Shown one piece after another: positions 1 through 7,157 of a stretch of DNA of 64,000 bases. The stretch comes from an uncultured Balneolaceae bacterium. Lineage in GTDB: Bacteria; Bacteroidota; Rhodothermia; Balneolales; Balneolaceae. Each line of letters starts with the position of its first letter. Within the stretch, counting starts at the first letter, position 1. Under the pieces are notes generated by a model. That model was not told the DNA's origin, searched no databases, and saw nothing but the letters and a program-made list of their open reading frames with translations. The position numbers and the translations under genes are program-made. The stretch is from the NCBI GenBank assembly GCA_913057825.1, contig CAJXOW010000004.1, positions 1-64,000 on the forward strand, given 5' to 3'.

Positions 1-543
1 GACTCCTCTTCAAAAGCACTCGAGCTGGAATGCGATATCCTGGTACCGGCGGCCCTTGAGAACCAGATTAATGATGAGAATGTGGACCGGATACAGGCCA
101 AGATCCTGGCCGAGGCCGCCAACGGACCCACTACCGCCAGCGCCCACAAAACCCTTAAGGACCGCGGATGCCTGATCCTGCCGGACTTGTACCTGAACGC
201 GGGCGGAGTCATCGTTTCCTATTTCGAGTGGCTCAAAAACCTCTCGCACGTCCGCTTCGGTCGACTCGAGAAACGGTTTGAGGAATCCAACAACCGGAAC
301 ATCATTGAAGCAATGACCGAACACACAAATATCAAAATAAGCCAGGAAAAACTGGACCAAATTACCAGGGGCCCCGGAGAAGCCGACCTGGTTGATTCCG
401 GACTGGAAGATACGATGGTCGCAGCCTACGAGGAAATGAATGAAATCCGCAAGCAACATGAAGTCGACCTCCGAACCGCCGCCTTCATCAGTTCTATCAA
501 CAAGGTGGGGACTGTTTACGAACAGATGGGTATATTTCCATAA
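1..543 (+). CDS. NAD(P)-dependent glutamate dehydrogenase, C-terminal part (5' end outside window)
   Basis: The reading frame is open from base 1, so the gene begins upstream of the window and about 180 C-terminal residues are visible. The protein shows the Glu/Leu/Phe/Val dehydrogenase C-terminal fold: DILVPAALENQI, then AKILAEAANGPTT, then LPDLYLNAGGVIVSYFEW. These are classic nucleotide-domain and hinge motifs of glutamate dehydrogenase. By family knowledge it interconverts glutamate with 2-oxoglutarate and ammonia in the cytoplasm. The tail ending KVGTVYEQMGIFP is also typical. A GTG at 82 could be mistaken for a start but lies inside the domain. Cofactor preference (NAD or NADP) cannot be read, because the fingerprint glycines lie upstream of the window. 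Confidence 0.93.
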   Translation, partial: DSSSKALELECDILVPAALENQINDENVDRIQAKILAEAANGPTTASAHKTLKDRGCLILPDLYLNAGGVIVSYFEWLKNLSHVRFGRLEKRFEESNNRNIIEAMTEHTNIKISQEKLDQITRGPGEADLVDSGLEDTMVAAYEEMNEIRKQHEVDLRTAAFISSINKVGTVYEQMGIFP

Positions 544-750
544 TGATTTTATACGCGCTGGGATAGCATACGCTGTAACACATATTTCCATCCCTTGTTA
601 AAAAATAAATAGGTATTTCGGAATATTAGCATTACCTTACATTATTACATTAATTTTAAATACCCACCTGATAAGTGGCTTTACTGAATCGATGCGTTAA
701 TCCAACTCCTTTCACAAGAGAAACCTAAGGGTGCAGAAAATACAATACAT

Positions 751-963
751 ATGTCACAACAAGGAAAAATAAAGTTTTTTGATTCGCAAAGAGGATTCGG
801 ATTCATCGCTCCCGATGAGGGCAACAAAGATATTTTTGTTCACAGAAACAACGTTGAAGATCTTGGTTACGATCAAGGTTTGAAAGACGGTGAAGCTGTA
901 GAATTTGATGTCGAAGAAACGCCTAAAGGCCTAAGTGCTATTAACGTTCGAAGCGTAGCTTAA
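751..963 (+). CDS. CspA-family cold-shock protein
   Basis: A 70-residue single cold-shock domain protein. RNP1 is visible as RGFGFIAPD and RNP2 as DIFVHRNNV, the surface aromatic residues that bind single-stranded RNA or DNA. Family members act as RNA chaperones in the cytoplasm, often at low temperature or on growth resumption. Length matches the family (65-75 residues) with no extra domain. It is monocistronic: about 200 bases of AT-rich leader precede it and a strong terminator follows the stop codon closely. The long leader would fit the post-transcriptional control known for csp genes, but no cold box can be assigned by eye. Confidence 0.95.
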   Translation: MSQQGKIKFFDSQRGFGFIAPDEGNKDIFVHRNNVEDLGYDQGLKDGEAVEFDVEETPKGLSAINVRSVA

Positions 964-993
964 AACGACTCAAATTTTTTATAATATTTGATG

Positions 994-1026
994 AAAAGCC
1001 CCGGTTATTGCCGGGGCTTTTTTTAT
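994..1026 (+). terminator. Rho-independent terminator of the cold-shock gene
   Basis: A perfect 11-bp stem (AAAAGCCCCGG pairing with CCGGGGCTTTT) encloses the six-base loop TTATTG and runs into a T tract. It begins about 30 bases after the cold-shock stop codon. Confidence 0.93.
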
Positions 1027-1555
1027 TTAAAAAACGCGATAGTTCATTTCCGGCTTATTTGATTCTAACAACTGGTTCAAGATCTCGGAGTAACACCTTC
1101 CAAAAAGCCATCCCGGCCCAAAATTGCAGGGAGTTAATAAACGATTTGACACCGGAAGCGGCCAGAATTTTCGTAAAACTGGGATCCCGTTTACATAAGT
1201 TTGAGAAAGCACTTTATCAGATTGACAAAAGTATAACGCCAGTAAGCGCCCCCTCTTATTTACCGTCCGATAAATAAACCAGGATATTTTATATCCTGAC
1301 ATATTTACAATTCATTGTATTATATATTAAATATATTAGTTACATATCTTAGGTTTAGTTTATATTTAATCTTATAATGAAGTACAAGCAAACTTCTCAT
1401 ACTATATCGTCTCGATTATTTACTTATACACTCAACAAATGTCATATAACAGCAAATTTATCACTTTGAACTGAGTCGCCATGTGATGTTCCGGATATAG
1501 GGTTCTCGGCCTTACATATTTTTTGTGGATATGATAGGGTTAAAGGTGTAAATAT
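1027..1555. other. Intergenic region without a supported gene
   Basis: About 530 bases between the cold-shock terminator and the AraC-type gene. Open frames exist on both strands (about 90 codons each) but one starts inside the terminator hairpin and neither resembles a known family. The second half is strongly AT-rich and should hold the promoter of the gene at 1556. A purine stretch GGGTTAAAGGTG lies just before that start. Confidence 0.6.
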
Positions 1556-2116
1556 ATGAAGCTTTACATTAAATATATGGTAAGCTTGCGTTGTAAAATG
1601 CTGGTAAAAGAAGAGCTGAAAAAGCTTGGTATAGAATGTCTGTCAGTCGATCTTGGCGTGGTCGAAATTCAGGATGACGTTACAGAACAAAAGCTTGAAA
1701 CCCTTGACAAGAGACTGAGAAAATCTGGATTGGAACTCCTCGATGATAAAAAGAACATTCTGGTTGAACAGATAAAAAGTGTTATTGTAGAGATGATCCA
1801 TTACAAAGAGGAAGCCCCGAACGTCAATGATTCCGATTATATCAGCAAGAAACTCGGGTACGATTATACCTATCTCTCCAACACCTTCTCGGAAGTCAAG
1901 GGGATCACCATCCAGCATTACATCATCATGCACAAGATTGAAAAAGCAAAAGAGCTGCTGTTATATGATGAGCTTACGCTGACGGAAATCGCCTATCGGC
2001 TGCACTACAGCAGTGTCGCGCACCTGTCTAACCAGTTCAAGAAAATTACCGGTCTTACTCCCACCTATTTTAAAGAACTGAACGAGAAACGAAAAATGAA
2101 CCTCGAAGACCTGTAA
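1556..2116 (+). CDS. Small AraC-family regulator with N-terminal ferredoxin-like domain
   Basis: A 186-residue protein. The C-terminal ~100 residues form an AraC-type double helix-turn-helix: DYISKKLGYDYTYLSNTFSEVKG is the first, and LTLTEIAYRLHYSSVAHLSNQFKKITGLTP is represented by its start LTLTEIAYRL and end KKITGLTPTYF. The first 80 residues (MKLYIKYMVSLRCKMLV onward) resemble the small heavy-metal-associated-like alpha/beta domain seen in short AraC proteins of Bacteroidota. Cys13 is the only cysteine near a possible site. It probably regulates transcription in the cytoplasm, but the ligand is unknown. No target genes are evident; the neighbouring histidine kinase is convergent. Confidence 0.85.
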   Translation: MKLYIKYMVSLRCKMLVKEELKKLGIECLSVDLGVVEIQDDVTEQKLETLDKRLRKSGLELLDDKKNILVEQIKSVIVEMIHYKEEAPNVNDSDYISKKLGYDYTYLSNTFSEVKGITIQHYIIMHKIEKAKELLLYDELTLTEIAYRLHYSSVAHLSNQFKKITGLTPTYFKELNEKRKMNLEDL

Positions 2117-2255
2117 TATACGGGCTTGTCGCTCCGAACAGTTAGTAACGCGTACCGCAAACTCCTCTCCCGGCTTCGCTATTGTCCAACCTCCCCCTAA
2201 CCCAATAATCCGACTCCTGTCTCTATAGGGCAGTCGCCACGGAATGAGACCTTAT

Positions 2256-3530
2256 TTATATTTTATCTCTCTGGACGGTCCGTTCTGTTCCGTTGCTCAT
2301 GGTTTTTGGAGGTGCAGCTCGAAAAGATGGCCTTGATTCGCCGGTTTGCTCTTCCGATACAGGTAATAAAATTGAAAACTGCGTACCGGTGTTTTCACTA
2401 TTCTCGACAAAAATGGTACCGCCCGCTTTGTCAACCAACTGCTTGACAAATTTAAGACCAACCCCAAAACTCTGTTCCCCATTCGTTCCGGACGATCTTG
2501 CTACGGACTTTCCATTGTTAAAAGCTCGGACCTGTTCGGCGGACATATTATTCCCGCTATCGCTAACAGTGATTTGAAGGGTGTTTTTATTATTTTTCTC
2601 CTCCCGGCTCATGGTTACTTCTATGGACCCGTTTTCGGGGGTGAATTTGACGGCATTTGAAACAAGGTTACTTATAGCCTGCAACAACTTGATTGAGAAA
2701 GAATTGGATAATTTAATACCGGAGTCCACCCGGTTGTCAAATGTCAGGGAAAGTCCTTTTACTTTAGCGGGGGGATGATATAGACGCTTTAGTTGCTCTA
2801 CAATGTCGCCGAGGTAATTTTGCTTTGGCTTCTCATTGTCCTTGTTATCGGTATCTAAATCCTCCAGAACATTATCAACCAGGTTGATGATGGTTTCAGC
2901 CGATTCTTTTATCATTTTGAGCTCCTGGTCAGGAAACCCATCTTGATGCTCTTTCTCAACCAACAAATCGGCTACACTCACAATACCGCTTATGGGAGTT
3001 CGAAGATCGTGATTGATTTTATGGAAGCTCTCTTTATAAGCTTCCATTTTGGAAGCGATGCTGCGGTTTCTGCGTTCATATTCAATTATATTCATTACTA
3101 CAAGAGCAAGGTGGCCAAACTGCTTCTTTTGCATATTGGACGCGCGCTTTGTTCTGGTATCCAACACACATATAGATCCAACATCCACCCCTTTTGACGT
3201 CGTGAGTTTGACCCCACAGTAATATCTGTAATGGAAGGGATCTGTCACATAAAGATGGTCTTCATACTGTGTTTTTGTTTTGAGATCCTCAATTTCGTAT
3301 ATCCCGTTTTTCCTGATTGTATCGTAATACAGGGGATCTCTTCGGGAAGATTCATCTGCATCGCTTCTTTCGATATGCTGGTAATAATAATCAATGATAT
3401 TGATTTCGCACACCGGCGAATCCATGATTTGTTTAGCCAGTTCTACACATGGACTTAGCGCGGGATATTGCAAGCTTACTTCGACTACGGGAGAAGAGGG
3501 GGGCTGAAGTTGATCTACTTTGTTACTCAT
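2256..3530 (-). CDS. GAF-domain sensor histidine kinase (orphan)
   Basis: A 424-residue soluble kinase. Residues about 20-150 form a GAF-type sensor, with motifs such as CGVKLTTSKGVDVGSICVLD. A HisKA dimerisation helix follows, with phospho-acceptor His174 in HDLRTPISG. The ATPase domain has an N box (NLVSNAVKF, 288-296), a D-box DSGN (324-327) and a glycine box GVGL (356-359). No transmembrane segment is visible, so it should sense a cytoplasmic or diffusible signal. The last 35 residues are low-complexity and basic. No response regulator lies next to it, so its partner must be elsewhere. Transcription is convergent with the AraC-type gene. Confidence 0.9.
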   Translation of the reverse strand: MSNKVDQLQPPSSPVVEVSLQYPALSPCVELAKQIMDSPVCEINIIDYYYQHIERSDADESSRRDPLYYDTIRKNGIYEIEDLKTKTQYEDHLYVTDPFHYRYYCGVKLTTSKGVDVGSICVLDTRTKRASNMQKKQFGHLALVVMNIIEYERRNRSIASKMEAYKESFHKINHDLRTPISGIVSVADLLVEKEHQDGFPDQELKMIKESAETIINLVDNVLEDLDTDNKDNEKPKQNYLGDIVEQLKRLYHPPAKVKGLSLTFDNRVDSGIKLSNSFSIKLLQAISNLVSNAVKFTPENGSIEVTMSREEKNNKNTLQITVSDSGNNMSAEQVRAFNNGKSVARSSGTNGEQSFGVGLKFVKQLVDKAGGTIFVENSENTGTQFSILLPVSEEQTGESRPSFRAAPPKTMSNGTERTVQRDKI

Positions 3531-3942
3531 CTTGTTTTGTAATTTTCATGGCGATTTTAGTGGCCAAAAAACTGTAAAGGGGATAAATCTTTCTGATTAA
3601 AAATAGGCATATCCCTTTTGCCTGCATTTATGGGTATTCACGGTCTCTGATTTAAAGGTAGGAAATGGAACACAGTCCATGATTACATAAATACTGAAAA
3701 AAGTTACAAATATTTCATATCCGGGCGTCCAATTTGAAAAAATCCGACGGTATCAGCGACCAGCCCAGAAGAACTGTGATATATGTAATATTTCTTTTAC
3801 AAGTATATAACGTAACTCGCTCGAAAATTTCTGATCTTTGTTACATAAGGTCGATAGTCAGGAAATGAACGCTAACGGGATTTCTCATCTAAATCATCTG
3901 ATAATGTTTTCAGCCGAGTAATTCTCAAAAAATCGTACTCAT
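3531..3942. other. Divergent intergenic region
   Basis: About 410 bases between the divergently transcribed histidine kinase and the cupin gene. AT-rich, no credible reading frame. It should contain promoters for both sides, but I cannot place them with confidence. Confidence 0.6.
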
Positions 3943-4290
3943 ATGGACCAATTAGAGCTGGAAAAATCAAAAGCAATGATCATTGTCGAGATCATCGAAT
4001 ATGTACCCGATTCGGTGGTAATTAAAACGATTATTAAAAAGGCTACTGGTAATATAAATGCGATTTCCTTTGATAGCGGTGAGAAATTGGAGGAGAAAAC
4101 CTCCCCGTTCGACACCTTTATTCAAATTATTGACGGGAAAGCGGAAATAATTATCGATGGAACATCAAAACTCCTGGAAACCGGGCAGTCCATTATTATT
4201 CCGGCGGACGCCTCCAATTCATTCAAGGCAAACAACCGCTTTAAAATGATATCAACCGTAATCAAGAGCGCCTATGAGGAGGTTAACTGA
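3943..4290 (+). CDS. Small single-domain cupin protein
   Basis: A 115-residue protein with one cupin beta-barrel. GEKLEEKTSPFDTFIQIIDGKAEI corresponds to cupin motif 1 and GQSIIIPADASNSFKA to motif 2. The usual metal-binding histidines (HxH in motif 1, H in motif 2) are missing: the sequence reads SPFDTF and ASNSF. A metal site is therefore not evident, and a sensory or binding role is as likely as catalysis. The stop codon overlaps the start of the next gene (TGATG), so the two are almost certainly translated together. Confidence 0.78.
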   Translation: MDQLELEKSKAMIIVEIIEYVPDSVVIKTIIKKATGNINAISFDSGEKLEEKTSPFDTFIQIIDGKAEIIIDGTSKLLETGQSIIIPADASNSFKANNRFKMISTVIKSAYEEVN

Positions 4291-4646
4291 TGAACCATAA
4301 AAGTAAATTGGGAAATATCGAACAAACGCTCGAAGAAGTTAAGAGTGTCGAACCCGAAAAAGGTCGTAACATCATGACGAATTACGACCACTTTGTTGAG
4401 CGACTCCAAACCGATGTCCATACAAAAAAAGTTGAATGGTATTTGGATGAAGCTGAAATACATTATGAAGGAAAGCAACCCAACATTGAAAAGTATTTAC
4501 TCTTCAACGCCTATTGCGAAATTAAAGATTCCCATATTAGTAATGAAGATTTAACAAAAGCCGACCTGAGGGATTACACTACGGGAAATAGACTAACCTT
4601 GGAACGAGTTGAACATCGTCTCACAGAACTTGGTTGGAAGGGATAA
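4290..4646 (+). CDS. Conserved-looking small hypothetical protein coupled to the cupin
   Basis: A 118-residue, highly charged, probably helical protein that I do not recognise. Its ATG overlaps the cupin stop codon by one base, indicating translational coupling. A second in-frame ATG at residue 29 (MTNYDHFVERL) could be an alternative start. No signal peptide, membrane segment or cysteine pair is visible. Function unknown; a partner of the cupin is an inference from the overlap only. Confidence 0.65.
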   Translation: MNHKSKLGNIEQTLEEVKSVEPEKGRNIMTNYDHFVERLQTDVHTKKVEWYLDEAEIHYEGKQPNIEKYLLFNAYCEIKDSHISNEDLTKADLRDYTTGNRLTLERVEHRLTELGWKG

Positions 4647-4829
4647 TATCCTGCAATACAATCCATGAGGAAGTGACGCGGGCCGAGCCTGATACGCTAA
4701 TTAGACCTTTTGCAAGGCGGTATTGGAGCTACTTTGTAAAATTGACATGAGTCCTATCGCTCCAGAAGTCTCCTCAGCAGCTCTACATTAAGACTTACGC
4801 TCCCCTTTATTCGTAAGGATTTGCCGACA

Positions 4830-5468
4830 TTACACGCCCTCGGTAGATTCCAGCTGTTGTTGACCGTGGATGTTATTCAATTCGGTCTCCGTAACCAGGC
4901 CCAGGATCTTTCCATCCTGCACCACGGGGAAGATCAAGCGATCGCCCGATTGCAAAGTAGAAATCAGCTCTAAAAAGGATAAATCGGGGTGAACGGCTTT
5001 TACTTCCCGGCGTATATACTTCTTGATGGGCTCTCCGGACTCCCCTTGCTGTAATGCTTTAATAATCGAGGTATGGGAAACCAGTCCCGCCAATTGCTCC
5101 CCGTCTCTCACCACGAGTTCCGGGGCCCTGCTCTCAATCACGATGGAGGCGGCATCGGCCATGGTAGCCTCGGCTGACACCCACGGATACTCGGTATTCA
5201 TGAAATCTTTGACCCTCAGGTGCTTGACCGACTCTGTTATTGATACATGCCGTGCCTCGGCGCCGGCACCCAGGTATACAAAGATACCTATAAATATCAG
5301 GAAAGGATTATAGAAAAGACCCATCAGTACAAAACCAATAGCCAGAAACTGCCCGATCGAAGCCGCAATTTGAGTCGCTCGATTTCTCGACATATTGAAA
5401 GCCAGCAACGCTCGAAGCATCCGTCCTCCGTCCATCGGAAATGCCGGAATCATATTTAAATCAATCAT
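4830..5468 (-). pseudogene. Truncated M50 site-2-protease/CBS protein (N-terminal half missing)
   Basis: The first visible residues read NMIPAFPMDGGRMLRALLA, the C-terminal zinc-ligand motif of site-2 proteases, normally near residue 180-200. Two membrane segments and a pair of CBS domains (about residues 80-205) follow, the usual architecture of prokaryotic M50B proteases. The N-terminal helices with the catalytic HExxH are absent. Reading upstream in frame, related codons (QLFTMI) continue only to about 5490, where the sequence runs into the end of the ccdA-like gene. The gene therefore appears to have lost its front half by deletion or rearrangement. The remaining frame is intact, so a CBS-only product is possible, but proteolysis is not. 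Confidence 0.8.
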
Positions 5469-5496
5469 AGTGAATAGTTGGTTAGGCGTACTCCCT

Positions 5497-6165
5497 TTAG
5501 ATAAGCACCATCTGGTATTGGATCACATAGATACCGGCGAGGATCAACAGAATTCCGGTCACCCGCTCCATATGGGGCAGAATTTTTCGTAAATACTTCA
5601 TAAGCAGCTTGCGAGCAAAGGTGGACAGCAATATGGCCAGGACCATCATGCCGCTGATACCTATAAAATAAGCAAATAGATAGGAGGCTCCTTCCCATAC
5701 CGTGGGAGCCGCCATCGCCTGGGTCGCGACCACCAGGAATAAGGGGAATAGACATCCCAACGCCCCGATCGCATAGGCGATCCCAAAGATGAAGGCCTCG
5801 ACCGATTCCCTGCGGTGGGTCGGGTTATTTAAATTGATCGAAAAGGAAACGTTCTTTCCCATTACCATCAGGACTCCCAATATCGTCAACAGAACTCCCA
5901 TCCCGATGGTAATCCACTTCATATACTCCTTTAGCAACTGACTCGCCACCAGGATCAATCCCCCGGCCACGGTGTATATCAACAGAATGCCGGCAATACT
6001 CAAAAAAGCCAGTTTCAGTCCGCGTCCTACACGAGTGGCAACCGTCGGATTATCGCTGACATCCCTTGAAATAAATGCCACGATATACCCGGGCAGCAGA
6101 ACCACAGCACAGGGCGCCATGAAAGCCAGCACCCCCTGCAAGAAAGAGAAGTAGAGAAAATCCAT
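5497..6165 (-). CDS. CcdA/DsbD-type transmembrane thiol-disulfide transporter
   Basis: A 222-residue polytopic protein with about six hydrophobic segments. Two conserved motifs each carry one cysteine: APCAVVLLPGY (Cys19) and GALGCLFPLF (Cys138), as in CcdA, where the pair carries reducing equivalents from cytoplasmic thioredoxin across the inner membrane. It lies six bases after a TlpA-like thioredoxin lipoprotein, its probable electron acceptor, so the two form a reductant-export operon. Periplasmic targets could be cytochrome c maturation or other thiol proteins; the sequence does not decide. Confidence 0.9.
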   Translation of the reverse strand: MDFLYFSFLQGVLAFMAPCAVVLLPGYIVAFISRDVSDNPTVATRVGRGLKLAFLSIAGILLIYTVAGGLILVASQLLKEYMKWITIGMGVLLTILGVLMVMGKNVSFSINLNNPTHRRESVEAFIFGIAYAIGALGCLFPLFLVVATQAMAAPTVWEGASYLFAYFIGISGMMVLAILLSTFARKLLMKYLRKILPHMERVTGILLILAGIYVIQYQMVLI

Positions 6166-6170
6166 ATCTC

Positions 6171-6728
6171 TTAGTTCACCAAACGATCAAATAACGTGCG
6201 ATATTCGTCGGCACTGAGAGCCGTTTTATTTTTTTGAAATACAATATATCCATCGCTGTTTATGCCCACGGTAGTTGCCTGACTGTTGACTCCAAAGTCC
6301 ACCATGACATCCGGATATCCCTTCGTGACGGGAAACGCAAAATTCTTCTCGCGAGCCAGTTTGCTCATCACTTTCTCGGTATCGCTGGGATCTATACTGA
6401 TCGCCACCATATTCAGTCGATCCTTGTATTCGGAATACACCTCGGATAGGACCGGCCAGTTTTTCGCGCAGATTGGACACCAGGACGCCGTAAAATATAC
6501 GACCATGGGTTTATTGACTTCCAGCGACTGCGCCAGGCTTACGGTATCCCCCTTGATGGTCACAACCTTAAAATTGGGGGCTTTTTGCAAATCTGTTTGC
6601 TTTGTTCCCGGTGCTTGCTTGGATTCGGAAGCTTGCTTTTTCTCGGATTGCTTGTTTTCGGATGTGCAGGCTGCCATTAACAATAGTAGACCGGCCAGTA
6701 CCGGCAGAATTTTTAAATATCTTGTCAT
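6171..6728 (-). CDS. TlpA/ResA-like thioredoxin-fold lipoprotein
   Basis: A 185-residue protein with an N-terminal lipoprotein signal (LLLLMAAC, lipidation at Cys21), a lysine/glutamine-rich linker, then an AhpC/TSA-like thioredoxin domain. The active site is WCPIC (Cys84, Cys87). Family members are membrane-anchored periplasmic disulfide reductases supplied with electrons by CcdA, which is encoded six bases downstream. The linker is rich in repeated K, Q, S and E and should be a flexible tether. It is the first gene of the operon; its promoter should lie in the region after 6728. Confidence 0.92.
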   Translation of the reverse strand: MTRYLKILPVLAGLLLLMAACTSENKQSEKKQASESKQAPGTKQTDLQKAPNFKVVTIKGDTVSLAQSLEVNKPMVVYFTASWCPICAKNWPVLSEVYSEYKDRLNMVAISIDPSDTEKVMSKLAREKNFAFPVTKGYPDVMVDFGVNSQATTVGINSDGYIVFQKNKTALSADEYRTLFDRLVN

Positions 6729-6942
6729 CGATTGAATCTGAATTGAATTTTATTGGGATGTATTCGGTGCCGGGACTCTTTTGGACGTTCCGGATCTCAG
6801 CAATATAGTCTGAGTAACACTTATATAGATGTGTATTGGGATGATTATCTTACTTTATTTTTTGCTAAAATCAAAGTGCGGGATTTTGATCTCTTTCACT
6901 TTTCACCCTTTACCTCTTACCTTCACGAGTGCAGCGAGTAAT

Positions 6943-7157
6943 CGGTCTTGCCCCTTGTCTATCCCAATGATATTAGGGTGGAACTTTCCTCCCGACAACA
7001 TTGGAGCTTACCCCGACTACTTCGGAGACAATCATCCAAAGGGGAAGTTTCGTTTGTTGCTTATTCAGTCCTCCCCCTTGTCCAAACCAAATACCTTTGG
7101 GATGGACCTTCCCTCCCGACGGTGGTCGGGACAGGCATCCAAAGGGGGAATTTTTAC
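6943..7157. repeat. Two tandem degenerate copies of a GC-rich palindromic repeat
   Basis: Two related units lie side by side, about 6943-7050 and 7066-7157. Each begins with a pyrimidine block (GTCCTCCCCCTTG type), has a middle with CCCTCCCGAC, and ends CCAAAGGGG(G)AA(G/T)TTT. The second unit ends exactly on the stop codon of the TonB-dependent receptor. The same boundary sequences recur at 9787-9878 and 13963-14063. The remaining part of the gap (6729-6942) is AT-rich without a gene. Confidence 0.78.

Noticed and set aside
1008-1302. Open frames of about 90 codons on both strands
   Set aside because: One starts within the cold-shock terminator and neither has a ribosome-binding site or family resemblance.
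5465-5755. 96-codon minus-strand frame over the ccdA end
   Set aside because: Out of frame with the ccdA-like gene, whose membrane segments and cysteine motifs explain the same bases.
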